64,000 nt of DNA from Andalucia godoyi (taxonomy: Eukaryota; Discoba; Jakobea; Jakobida; Andaluciidae): assembly GCA_009859145.1 (NCBI GenBank), contig VRVR01000032.1, forward strand, positions 152,854-216,853, written 5' to 3'. Below the pieces are notes generated by a model. That model was not told the origin of the DNA. It saw only the letters and a list, made by a program, of their open reading frames with translations, and ran no database searches. Shown in pieces: positions 49,244 through 58,189 of the stretch. Made by a program: the position numbers and the translations under genes. The number at the start of each line of letters is the position of its first letter. The first letter of the stretch is position 1.

Positions 49244-52200
49244 TTAGAAAGCAAACGGAGCGGCGCCGGCTGCGGACGACGACGATGGATTCACTGCGAT
49301 TCGAAAACGGACATAGTCGCGTGGCTGGGGCTTCGTTTCGACTCGCGTGGCTGGTTGTCGAGGCGGCGACTTGGCACTCGCGGTTTGGCAGAATCCAGCT
49401 GACTGCGCCTCTGGAGAAATCTGTCTCTCTGCTTCAAGAGCTGGTTCTTTCCTTGAAGTTGATCCTTTCCCTGAGGAAGCATTTTTCCCAACAGGACAAG
49501 CCGGGCTGCACTGTGTCTGCGACTGCGAGTCAGAGTCCAGGGTGACCGCAGCGAGCAACCGCGAACTTATGATGGTTCGCAACGCAGAATCCTCCCGAGC
49601 ATAGTCCATCAGCGACTTTCCGGAACGCGTCAGCTTGTGTTCGAAATTCCAGCCGGCTTGCCAGACACGCTCAAACAAGTACTCGCGACGAGAAGAGTTC
49701 ATGCGGGATGCGGCCCCAAGATAGTCAATCGGGGTCTGGCCATTTGCATCGACCGAGTCCAGCATCAGACCGTGCTTCACAAGTTCCAAAACAACGTCAA
49801 ACGTTCGCTTCGAAGGAGATGGAGCATCGACATACGACAATGGTGAAATCTCAGTAGAGAATGCCCAATGCAGAGCATTTCGGCCACTGTGATCGGTTGC
49901 ATGGATGCTTGCGCCGTCCGCGAGTGCAGCATTCACCGCGAACGCAGAAAAACTATCGGATCTTGCACTGTTCAGCCACGACGCAATCATCAAGGGTGTT
50001 GTGCCTCGAAGATTCACAAACACAGAAGAATCACCAATCGCTTCATTCCACGATGCTCCGGGAACACCATGAAAAATAGAGTCGAACAGGTGTCCGTTAG
50101 AATCCTCAAGCGGCCGCAGAAGAAGACGAGACACGAATGGAACACCGTCTGAAGCGACACTGGCAGAAAACCAGGATGCGAATGAAGAAGGGAATCGCTT
50201 TTCAAGCACCGGCAGCGCATCGCGGATGTGATACCACTTGTCCGCGTTGCCGAGCCACTCCCCAAACTGTGGTGCATGTGCCTCCAGGGACGCATCAAAC
50301 TCCTCTGGCCATGCGGCTGGATACGTCCCAGCGCACATACAAGCAAGGAGAACCTCGTCGGAACAAACCGCATCCTTTGAGGTGGAAAAGGCACGAAGAA
50401 GCATGTCGGACGACAGAACAAGTCGTGGGATCTCGTGCTTTCCTGACAAGAACGCAAAAGCAAGGCAGTTCTGCAGATATGCATAGTCACAGAGTCCATA
50501 GATCGAGCCACTGAGTAAAAGGGAAGCAACCGCGGTGTTGAACCCAACACGCGCTGCTGCAATAGCCGGGATATCCCCGGAAGAATCCGCCTGCTGAAGA
50601 AGCACCAAAGCGCCGTTCGCACACTGTCTGTTGGCGTGCTCAAGCAGCAAGCCAACAATACTGTGGACACTGCTCACTTGATCCGTGGGCACTCTGTCCC
50701 ACAACACGCAGTGCAGGCAATTCTGATTCTTGGAATTGACAGCAAACACATCGGCGCCATTCTCCAACAGCACCTTGACAACCCCGTAGTACGATTCTGC
50801 ATCATCTGCAGGATCTCCGTCCATTTTCGAATACCTACTAACAGTCGATCCACGGGCGCATGCAACCAACAACGGGGGCGATGGAGGGGGTCCATAGCGC
50901 ATTCGCATTCTGTGATTCCGATTCTCCGATTTGCTCGTCTTTGCCAGTACTGGAGCCACAAGATTGCGTTTTCCCCGTTTCATCACCAGATTCTCCACTG
51001 TCGCCAAACTTCCTTTTGCGCATGCAAGATCGAACATCGACATGTACTCATCTGCGTCCATGGGAGGCTTCATCGGAATGCTGCGGCTCAGTGGAATCTT
51101 TTCAAGCATCTCTGCAGTGGCACGCTCGTGCCCTTCTTCAATCGAGCACCACAGAGGGTGCAATCCTGCATCATCAGCCAAGAGAGGGTCCGCGCCATGT
51201 GCCAACAGCAGCTGAACACACTCGAGGACGTTCTCTTCGATCGTGTCCCATTCCTTGTCACCTCCGCAGTGAACTGCGGCAAGCAAGGCTGTCGCTCCTG
51301 AGTACAAGTACTCTGAGCTTTCTCCGGAGCATTCATGCAACGCAATATGAACGTCAGCGCCAAATTCAAGAAGCACACGGACAACATCGGCACGCGCGGA
51401 AAACGCAGCAAGGACCAGCGGAGTCTCTCCGTATCCAGTCTCGCTGTTCACTGCTGCTTTGCCCTTTTCAATCAACAGTCGCGCAATCTTTCCGTTTGGC
51501 GCATTGTGAAGCGGATCATAAAACCCGCAGACGTCCTCTTCGTCCTCTTCGTCCTCTTCTTCCTCTTCGTCCTCTTCGTCCTCTTCGTCCTCTTCGTCCT
51601 CTTCGTCCTCTGCTTCTTCCTCTGCTTCTTCGTTGTCGCCCTCACCTTCGCCCCCATCACCCTCTTCTTCATTGTGCGGACCTGCCCCAACCTTGGCCTT
51701 CTTCCGTGGTCTTCGGCACTTGCGCGGTACAAATGCAGTGGCGCCCATGTCCAGCAGATAATCGATCCGATCATATTCGTCCTGCGCAATCTCACTGGTG
51801 GTGCGAGTATCAAATAAGTCTTCTTCACTTGCCTTAATGGCTCGAACGTCCACAAATCGAGGCACGGGAATGCTCATTTCTTCGATAATGTAGCGCGAGG
51901 TTGTCTTATCTTTCGCATAATCTACCAGCTGGTCGAGAGGGACCACGAACTCATCACCCCATCGATTGACTCTTCCTCCGTTTTCTTTTGCAGCCCGCTT
52001 CGCGATGGACTCCAATGACCGCCAGTACTCGACCGTGAGTCCACTGTTCTGCAGCATCCTGAGCATGTCCACACGACCCCACTTCGCCGCATAGTGCAGC
52101 ATCGAATGGCCAAGTCGCGCACGCTGCTTGACATCCGCGCCGCCAACATCCACCAGCTTCCTAAACATGACAGGGTCGTTTCGCTGCACAGCCCAAATCA

Positions 52201-52720
52201 ACGGCGACCACATGTCGCTGAACAGCCGAAGTCCGTCGGGATCGCTGTCAATGGCGATCTTCTCGCCACGCTTTACCGTATGAAGCAGTCCGCCCCCAGC
52301 TCCAGGCACGCAACGAGCGCCAGCATTCAGCAAAACATCAATCGCGCTATGGCTGCCACGAGAACACGCTGTCCAAAGAGGCGTTCGCGCATCGCCTGTG
52401 GAGCTTCCGCTGCCTGAACTTGTGTACACAAAGCTCTGGTTCTGCTCATTCAGATCCGCGCCCTTTTGCAACATTTTCAAAACGAGATCGCCGCGATCCG
52501 CAGCTGACACCATGCACAGCGTCGTCACGCCACGAGCAGTTGTTCCGAACTCCACGGCTGGTGAATCCCCCGGAATTGCATCCAACCGACTCTCAAACTC
52601 GCTCCAATCCTCGTTCAGTGCAAGCTTTGCCCACTCGGACTCCACAGTCACTTTCTTTTCTTTGTCCTCAGAACCATGCTTCTCTCCAGCCGCGCTCTTC
52701 CGAGATGCACCGCCCTTCAT
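49244..52720 (-). CDS. Large ankyrin-repeat protein
   Basis: The protein has 1158 residues from the ATG at 52718-52720 (MKGGASRKSAAGEK). Ankyrin repeats are spread along the chain: RTPLWTACSRGSHSAIDVLLNAGA, SMLHYAAKWGRVDMLRML, ETPLVLAAFSARADVVRVLLEFGAD, CVQLLLAHGADPLLADDAG, VKVLLENGADVFAVNSKNQN and GRNALHWAF. A highly acidic Glu/Asp block (about residues 365-400, bases 51530-51625) interrupts the array. There is no transmembrane segment and no catalytic domain that I see, so it is probably a scaffold protein. The partner is unknown. The C-terminal ~80 residues are disordered, Lys/Ser/Gln-rich. It is a single 3.5-kb exon. Confidence 0.9.
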   Translation of the reverse strand: MKGGASRKSAAGEKHGSEDKEKKVTVESEWAKLALNEDWSEFESRLDAIPGDSPAVEFGTTARGVTTLCMVSAADRGDLVLKMLQKGADLNEQNQSFVYTSSGSGSSTGDARTPLWTACSRGSHSAIDVLLNAGARCVPGAGGGLLHTVKRGEKIAIDSDPDGLRLFSDMWSPLIWAVQRNDPVMFRKLVDVGGADVKQRARLGHSMLHYAAKWGRVDMLRMLQNSGLTVEYWRSLESIAKRAAKENGGRVNRWGDEFVVPLDQLVDYAKDKTTSRYIIEEMSIPVPRFVDVRAIKASEEDLFDTRTTSEIAQDEYDRIDYLLDMGATAFVPRKCRRPRKKAKVGAGPHNEEEGDGGEGEGDNEEAEEEAEDEEDEEDEEDEEDEEEEEDEEDEEDVCGFYDPLHNAPNGKIARLLIEKGKAAVNSETGYGETPLVLAAFSARADVVRVLLEFGADVHIALHECSGESSEYLYSGATALLAAVHCGGDKEWDTIEENVLECVQLLLAHGADPLLADDAGLHPLWCSIEEGHERATAEMLEKIPLSRSIPMKPPMDADEYMSMFDLACAKGSLATVENLVMKRGKRNLVAPVLAKTSKSENRNHRMRMRYGPPPSPPLLVACARGSTVSRYSKMDGDPADDAESYYGVVKVLLENGADVFAVNSKNQNCLHCVLWDRVPTDQVSSVHSIVGLLLEHANRQCANGALVLLQQADSSGDIPAIAAARVGFNTAVASLLLSGSIYGLCDYAYLQNCLAFAFLSGKHEIPRLVLSSDMLLRAFSTSKDAVCSDEVLLACMCAGTYPAAWPEEFDASLEAHAPQFGEWLGNADKWYHIRDALPVLEKRFPSSFASWFSASVASDGVPFVSRLLLRPLEDSNGHLFDSIFHGVPGASWNEAIGDSSVFVNLRGTTPLMIASWLNSARSDSFSAFAVNAALADGASIHATDHSGRNALHWAFSTEISPLSYVDAPSPSKRTFDVVLELVKHGLMLDSVDANGQTPIDYLGAASRMNSSRREYLFERVWQAGWNFEHKLTRSGKSLMDYAREDSALRTIISSRLLAAVTLDSDSQSQTQCSPACPVGKNASSGKGSTSRKEPALEAERQISPEAQSAGFCQTASAKSPPRQPATRVETKPQPRDYVRFRIAVNPSSSSAAGAAPFAF

Positions 52721-53354
52721 CGCGCACTCTTTCTCAATCTGCACTAAAAACCCTGCTGAAAACCCACAGGAAAAAGCAAGTCGGAAAATATCCTAAAGCC
52801 GGAAGTCGGGAATTGCAGAAGCCAAGAATGGACATCAGGCTGTGGGCAAAGCTTTTCCCATGCGGAATTTCCCCGCGCCGAATCCCCGACAAATGCAAGT
52901 CGTCTCTTTTCTGTTTTCTCCTTTTACAAAGAATGAAATAAATACATTTCTCGATGTGTGTGAGCCGCTCGTCAAAACATGAAAATCATTATTGATCATC
53001 GGCTAAGCTGACACCAAAGACAGATTCAGTTTGGGGCGAGCACCAGCTCTTCAATGCAGATTGTTCTGCATCAAAGGGTCATCGCTTCTTCTTGCTCTCC
53101 GCCTCCGACGAGAGGGGAATCAACAGGTTTCCTTGGTTCTCGGTGTCTTCGGGCATGGCCGGGTTTGAGTTTTTTGGGAAAGATCCCTCTCTGGAGCCAT
53201 GAGATGCTTTGTTTTTGATGAAAAGTGCTGATTGAGGGTTCAATTAAAAATATTGAAAAACAGAAGATAATAGAAAGAAAGATAAAGAAGTGAAAGAATG
53301 AAGACATTCTGAAAAAGACATCTTTCTGCTGGTAAAAATACTTCCGGTATGATA
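52721..53354. other. Spacer, possibly with further Fanzor debris
   Basis: This runs from the ankyrin start to the recognisable relic. Around 53185-53215 one frame reads PLWSHEMLCF, which resembles the WSHYRFR segment that precedes the zinc ribbon in Fanzor-type proteins. The match is too short to claim. The rest (52745-53170) shows no gene. Confidence 0.3.
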
Positions 53355-53640
53355 TGATATTGCTTGATGTTCATGCACAAAACGACCAAGCAAACGAAAT
53401 AACAATCCGGATTTTTGTTCGCTGAGCAACCCAAGGCTCGAGGCTGTTCAGGTGCTCGGCCGGATTGATCGCGACTGGAATCGTGTGGGCAACAACATTT
53501 ATCTCAAGAAGGCTGGCAAGGCGTGCTGGGGCCTACCCTCTTCCCGTCCATGGCGATATGGCCCGGGTTGCAGCATTGATCACGCATGACTAGCGATGGC
53601 CATGCATAACTCAGTGTCCAATGTGGGCACCTAAGGTGAG
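53355..53640 (+). pseudogene. Degenerate TnpB/Fanzor 3' fragment, copy 2
   Basis: One frame gives QGSRLFRCS (53432-53458), the second half of a TnpB/Fanzor zinc ribbon. After a frameshift, the next reads GRIDRDWNRVGNNIYLKK (to 53511), which matches the RuvC-III motif DRDxNGARNIxLK and keeps its catalytic Asp. From here to about 53640 the DNA aligns with copy 1 (AGGCGTG, GGCCTA, CTTCCC blocks and the hairpin). Frameshifts and stops show it is dead. The N-terminal two thirds are missing or unrecognisable. Homology to bacterial TnpB or eukaryotic Fanzor cannot be separated on this fragment, but the eukaryotic setting favours Fanzor. Confidence 0.65.
53577..53613 (+). ncRNA. Hairpin with GCGA tetraloop, counterpart of the copy 1 hairpin
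   Basis: The arms 53577-53592 and 53597-53613 pair around GCGA, a GNRA tetraloop, with one bulge and three mismatches. It aligns base for base in position with the TTCG hairpin of copy 1. A decayed structured RNA is a fair reading, but the expression and exact ends are unknown. Confidence 0.4.
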
Positions 53641-53661
53641 TGCGTATAGCCCGTTAGAGTT

Positions 53662-53707
53662 TACTACTACTACTACTACTACGATTATTATTATTATTAT
53701 TATTATT
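53662..53707. repeat. Trinucleotide tract (ACT)n-(ATT)n
   Basis: About seven ACT units are followed by eight ATT units, just after the Fanzor relic. An ATA/AAT-rich stretch also follows copy 1 (AATAATAATAACGG near 44600), so this may mark the element's end. Confidence 0.85.
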
Positions 53708-53755
53708 ACATCTTAAAGATCAGGAAAGGAATGGGAAGAGGGTGTGGCTGCAAGG

Positions 53756-54793
53756 CTATCCGAAGAAGCCAAGGCCGACGCAAGAAGGATAGTCGGTGAC
53801 GGAGAATGGCGCGTCCCAGATGACCTGGGCCGAGTCGATGTCCAAAGCAACGACATGGCCATCGCCGACCGGAATGAAGTTTCCTACATAGCCGTAAAAC
53901 ACACGGTTGGAAAAGTCAAAGACCATCGAATTGTGCTCAGCTCCAAAGCTATAGTTGGACAGCAAGTCTCCGACGGCGGTCAAGTTTCCAGTCTTGACAT
54001 CGACGATCGCGAGACCAATTCCGTTCCAAGACCCAAAGTCGGTGAACGAAACGACGTTACCGGTCTTTGGATCTACTCCAAGACCAAACGTTCGAACCCA
54101 CGTGCGGCCGCCCGTGTACTGCCGAGGAGCGGTCAGTGTCAGCACGCCTTCTGACACGTTTTGCGGAACATTGAATTTGAACACATAGGTGTTCACAGTC
54201 ATTGCCTGTTGGTCATAGTAGTTGGAAGTTATCAGCATAACGTCATCCACCATGGTGCAAGCCATGTCGCGCCAGACCCATCCATAAGGAATCCTGCCGT
54301 CGCGCCCCACCTGCTCGGTCACACCCGTCGAAAGATGCGTTCTGAAAATCTCGAAATACGTAGACGCGACGCCCAGCACCGCATAGATGGAGTTCGAGAC
54401 CGGATCGATGTGCGCACATTGCACGCCCAGCGGATTGAACTGCGAAATCGCGTACGAATACGCAACAGTGCCATCAAGCTTGTACCCGATCAGCCGACTG
54501 CCGCCCGGACTTGTCTGTGCAAGCGTGTACGCCCAGATGAGCGACGCCTTGTAGTCCGGCCGCATCGTCGAGACCTTTGCATTGATATACCCAACATTCG
54601 CATTGACAACCTTTGCAACAGGAGACCCCGGCCCGGACAGCGACACGTCAAAACGGCCGATGGTGCCATCACACTCGCAGCATGAGCAGGATGGATTTGA
54701 GAAGATGTTGTACAACGACACGGAGCCGGCGTTCGCCAACACAGCACTTGTACACAACAAACCCACAAGCGCAAGCAGAACCAAGCAACGCAT
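53756..54793 (-). CDS. Secreted protein, probably beta-propeller
   Basis: The protein has 345 residues from the ATG at 54791-54793. A classical signal peptide (MRCLVLLALVGLLCTSAVLA) is followed by a Cys-rich start (NPSCSCCECDG). Repeated beta-strand blocks then alternate with NG/DG turns (RLIGYKLDGTVAYSYAIS, TFGLGVDPKTGNVVSFTDFG, GLAIVDVKTGNLTAVGDLLS, GDGHVVALDIDSAQVIWDAP). This looks like a six- or seven-bladed propeller without canonical WD motifs. Several N-x-S/T sites agree with secretion. No enzyme family is recognised. Its 5' side has a GTAAGT donor-like site about 100 bp upstream, so a 5'-UTR intron is possible. Confidence 0.85.
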   Translation of the reverse strand: MRCLVLLALVGLLCTSAVLANAGSVSLYNIFSNPSCSCCECDGTIGRFDVSLSGPGSPVAKVVNANVGYINAKVSTMRPDYKASLIWAYTLAQTSPGGSRLIGYKLDGTVAYSYAISQFNPLGVQCAHIDPVSNSIYAVLGVASTYFEIFRTHLSTGVTEQVGRDGRIPYGWVWRDMACTMVDDVMLITSNYYDQQAMTVNTYVFKFNVPQNVSEGVLTLTAPRQYTGGRTWVRTFGLGVDPKTGNVVSFTDFGSWNGIGLAIVDVKTGNLTAVGDLLSNYSFGAEHNSMVFDFSNRVFYGYVGNFIPVGDGHVVALDIDSAQVIWDAPFSVTDYPSCVGLGFFG

Positions 54794-55378
54794 CTGCTCT
54801 TTCCTTTACGCCTTTTCTCTTTTTGATATTGTTTTTCCTGCTCTTGTTTTTGAAACAATGTTGCCAGAACTAACGGAAATAAATTCTGCGCACTTACGCT
54901 CGTCCAGTTTCCCTCCAGCGAATCGACCAGGCAGCGGCGGAGTGCGGACTGTCCCAGCTCGGCACCGAAGCCCTGTCGAGCGCCGAAATGCGATCTGGTT
55001 TTTCGAACTCCAAAATAGGCAGCCAACGTGTGTAAGAGCTGGACACCAAATCTGCACGAGCGGACAATACGAACCTCAAGCAAGATTCCGAATTCCCCGA
55101 TTTCCCGATTTTGGCCGTCTCGGATCCATCATCGACAGACTCAAGTTTCATTTCCCTCTGAAAAGTCCGACAACCGAATGCCCTGACGAACCCAGAGCAC
55201 GTGATTTCGTGATTTTGTGATCCATGACGCTGCAATATCCAGCATATGTTCCAGGACTCCAGCTACGCTTATTGTAGTAATTCATCATCGTACTATACAG
55301 AGTGGTTATTGAAGAAATAGAGAGGAGGAGCCGGGGAAGACGGGGAAAAAAAAATATACAAGAAGAAAAACACGTAGA
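54794..55378. promoter_or_regulatory. Divergent region, possible 5' exon of the secreted gene
   Basis: This is 585 bp between divergent genes. On the minus strand a perfect GTAAGT donor occurs near 54895, with an AGCAG acceptor-like end directly before the secreted protein's ATG. Upstream of it one minus-strand frame (ATG near 55150) gives plausible peptide sequence ending WRETGRA. An A-rich leader (55345-55375) precedes the ABHD17-like ATG. Confidence 0.35.
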
Positions 55379-55909
55379 ATGGGATGCATCGTGACCAAGT
55401 TTGCATTTTTGCCACCGACTGCAACCTATGATCACAACTTGCGAGATTTAGTATATACGAAATCTGCAAATTTCGTCATTCCAATGCAGTATGTGCGTCT
55501 TCCAGGATCGATGTATACTGTTATGTATCTTCATGGGAACGCCGAGGACATCGGTCTCGCAGGCCCGTTTGCAAGCTCGATATCGTCGTATTGCGGCGTC
55601 AGCGTTCTGGCTCCCGAGTACCCTGGCTACGGTCTTTCCGGAAAACTCCCTCCGGGCTCCAAGTCTGCACCAAGCCGGAAAGCCGTCCAGAAAGACACGG
55701 CAAATCGCGAATCGTGGTCCGACCAAAGCCTCGTCACGATCGTCCCAGGTCAGCCACAGCCCCAACCACGACAGATACAGCTACAGTTACAGTCACAACA
55801 AGAGTCGCCACAAGAGCCTCACTCGGCGTCTGAATGCGATGCAGCGCCTATGCAAATGGCAGTGCCTCCAAGAGAATCTGCGCGGAAGCGTGCTGCCTCT
55901 TCTGCCTCT

Positions 55910-55968
<59 letters not shown>

Positions 55969-56881
55969 GGTGTATGTTCCTCCAGAACGGAAATCACCGG
56001 CGATTTCAGCGAATCAGCATGCAGCGGAGGGGCAGAGGAGCGGGACTAGCAATTCAGCATCACACACCAGATCTCGATCTGCGGCGCCGCTGATCTCAAG
56101 CAAGAAATGCAAGCCGTCGCAGTCCGCAACTTTCGAAGCTGCAGAGGCTGCGTTGGCGTATCTGGTGTCGGATCTGGGGATCCCGCTGTCAAGGATTATT
56201 CTGTATGGACGGTCCCTCGGGTCTGGCCCGGCGTGCTACCTTGCGTCACGGCATGCCCTTATTGGTGGACTGATTCTGCATGCGCCGATTGAGTCTGCAA
56301 TCCGAGTGGTCGTGCCGGGGTCTGTTGCCGGATGCATGCGTCCATGTGATATCTTTGCAAACCACAGACGAGCAAAGGACATTGAGTGTCCGGTGCTTGT
56401 CATCCACGGAACCGAAGACGATATTGTGCCTTTCCAGCATGGCGTCCGACTTTCCAAGCGCATGTCCAATCCAGTCGATCCGTTGTGGTGTGAAGGCGCA
56501 AATCATAACGATGTGGAAGTTGTTTCGGGAGACTTGCTTGTCGGCAGGATCGTTCGATTCATCGACGAGGTCGATCAGCACCACCACGTTGCCAGCGATG
56601 TTGTTCTCGTCGACAACACCGCCGCTGCTATCTCCTCCACCACTACTACTGCCACCACTGTTACTGCTGCCGCTTCGGCTTTAGCTTCTGCACCACCCGC
56701 GCCACCAATGTCGATGGTTACACCGCCAACATCTCCGGAACGCCCGTCATTTGTTCGCAAGCAGTCCTACTCTTCCATCACTGCTACGCCAAACAGTGGC
56801 AGAAACAGCCCTTCGCGATCTGATCGGCCCACAGACTTTCGTCGACCCACAGATCCCCCAGTCTTACAGCGCGAGACCTAG
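55379..56881 (+). CDS. ABHD17-like alpha/beta hydrolase with a low-complexity insert
   Basis: The protein has 500 residues from the ATG at 55379. MGCIVTK gives Gly2/Cys3, a myristoylation plus palmitoylation signal for membrane attachment. The hydrolase core is clear: YLHGNAEDIG oxyanion region, PEYPGYGLSGK, the nucleophile elbow YGRSLGSGP (Ser279), VIHGTEDDIVPF (Asp) and EGANHNDVE (His). This pattern matches ABHD17/BEM46 proteins, some of which remove palmitate from membrane proteins. A Ser/Gln/Pro-rich insert of about 155 residues (91-245) sits between the second strand-turn and the nucleophile helix, in part encoded by (TCATCG)n at 55914-55967. The Ser/Thr-rich C-terminal tail (>100 aa) is also extra. 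Confidence 0.9.
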
Positions 56882-56973
56882 ATTAACCAACGAACATTAA
56901 AGCATTCCCGGTTCCTCTTGTACTGTGCGATGATTAAATAATTTATGTTCATGGTGTGCACTGGATGAAGATT

Positions 56974-57651
56974 CTAGGAAACATTTAGCGAGTCCTTGTC
57001 CCGAATACCGTTTTCTGCAAAGGTCCGCATCACATTCACAGCGCGAGGCGGCACGCCTGGGATTCTGACTGCCACTGTGCCCAGAACGTCCGCAACAACG
57101 CAATCTGCAGTGACTACCATGTCAATCGTCTTTCCATCCGCATACCGAACTCGAATGGACAACTTTGGGGGTGGCATTGCGGCTGATGCTGATGATCCTG
57201 CTGATGCTGCCGACAACTGCGTCCCGAGCGTCGAGACCTTTGAATCAATCGTATCTTGAAGTTCCGAATGAATCTGGTCGTTCCACAGCCGCAGATTTGC
57301 AATGTCGAATCCTGCGCATTCTCGCCACAGTTCGCCCGTCGTGCTCCTGAACAGCCGAACAAAAGGAAGCACCGACGGCTGCGCAAGTCTGTCCTGTGTT
57401 GTCGAACTACCAGGACTGCTGTACGCTGTCCTGAGATCGCTCGATTCAATCAGAAACACGTTCGCGACAGGCAGTATTGAATCGCGGAGATAGGACTCGT
57501 ATGGTAATGGCATCTCCACGCGCTTGGCGCACGGGTCAAGGAACCCTGGCGTCACTACCGCCTCGGTCGCAGCAGCACAGATGTGGATAACCAGAAAGTA
57601 CTGCTTGGTCGCCAATTCACGAGCCTCTGCGTACGTATGCACTTTCTGCAT
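56974..57651 (-). CDS. UBX-domain protein, UAS-UBX type
   Basis: The protein has 225 residues from the ATG at 57649-57651. A thioredoxin-like/UAS region at the N-terminus (ELATKQYFLVIHICAAATEA...SILPVANVFLIESSDLRTAY...LPFVRLFRSTTGELWRECAG) is followed by a ubiquitin-like UBX region (KLSIRVRYADGKTIDMVVTA...VNVMRTFAENGIRDKDSLNV). UBX proteins are adaptors for the AAA ATPase Cdc48/p97. The FPR loop that normally contacts p97 is not obvious in the C-terminal block, so p97 binding is unsure. The upstream CTTTCT/CTCTCC tract (57655-57722) is simple repeat. Confidence 0.7.
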   Translation of the reverse strand: MQKVHTYAEARELATKQYFLVIHICAAATEAVVTPGFLDPCAKRVEMPLPYESYLRDSILPVANVFLIESSDLRTAYSSPGSSTTQDRLAQPSVLPFVRLFRSTTGELWRECAGFDIANLRLWNDQIHSELQDTIDSKVSTLGTQLSAASAGSSASAAMPPPKLSIRVRYADGKTIDMVVTADCVVADVLGTVAVRIPGVPPRAVNVMRTFAENGIRDKDSLNVS

Positions 57652-57867
57652 TTTTGCTTTCTTTCTCTTTCTCTTTCTCTTTCTCTTCCTCTCTCCCTCT
57701 CCCTCTCCCTCTCCCTCTCTTTCAGCTTATTCTCTTCCGCACTTCTCTGTTCGATTGGACGCAGCTCACACAATACGAGTTCTGCAAGGTGCCTGGTTCT
57801 GCAAGCAGTACGTGCTGGTTCTTTGAGTCGTTTGAGAAACGCATACAGTAGTTTCGTGCAAGAGGAA
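57652..57867. other. CT-rich tract and spacer
   Basis: CTTTCT and CTCCCT simple repeats (about 57655-57722) lie upstream of the UBX gene, followed by about 145 bp without a recognised feature up to repeat copy B. Confidence 0.6.
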
Positions 57868-58101
57868 TGCAACCCTCCAAGCCCAATCGTCTGTGAAAAC
57901 ATCATCGGACAGTATGGCTGAAGGGGTGCAGGTCGAGGCCCAATGAGAGACTCTGTCGAATATTGACAACCGATTCCTTGTAGTCGATGATGGGCGCGGA
58001 TGCGGATTGTAAAAGCCACTTTTTACGCCAAAAACATCTTTCTGAAGCGCAGCACGCGAGCCAAATGTTTGGAGAGGTTTGGGTTGGATGATAGTACCGA
58101 C
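57868..58101. repeat. Dispersed repeat, copy B (uninterrupted)
   Basis: This 234-bp sequence matches three separated blocks at 6072-6836 in order and orientation. The best part (57950-58000) is nearly identical and includes CAACCGATTCCTTGT. The right block keeps GATGCGGATTGTAAAAG and, later, TTTGGAGAGG-TTGGGTTGG. No long ORF, tRNA-like box or terminal repeat is seen. As in copy A it lies between two minus-strand genes, here PHAF1 and the UBX gene. Confidence 0.75.
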
Positions 58102-58189
58102 AAGATGAAGGGTAGGAGACGCGCGTATTCCGTAGTGGTGCTTTTTTTACAAGAGGGGAGAAACTGTATTTATTATTAGGCAGAGATGG

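Noticed and set aside
51335-51817. Plus-strand Leu/Phe/Val-rich frame resembling a membrane protein
   Set aside because: It is the antisense of the acidic repeat block in the ankyrin gene. The hydrophobicity comes from CTC/TTC codons.
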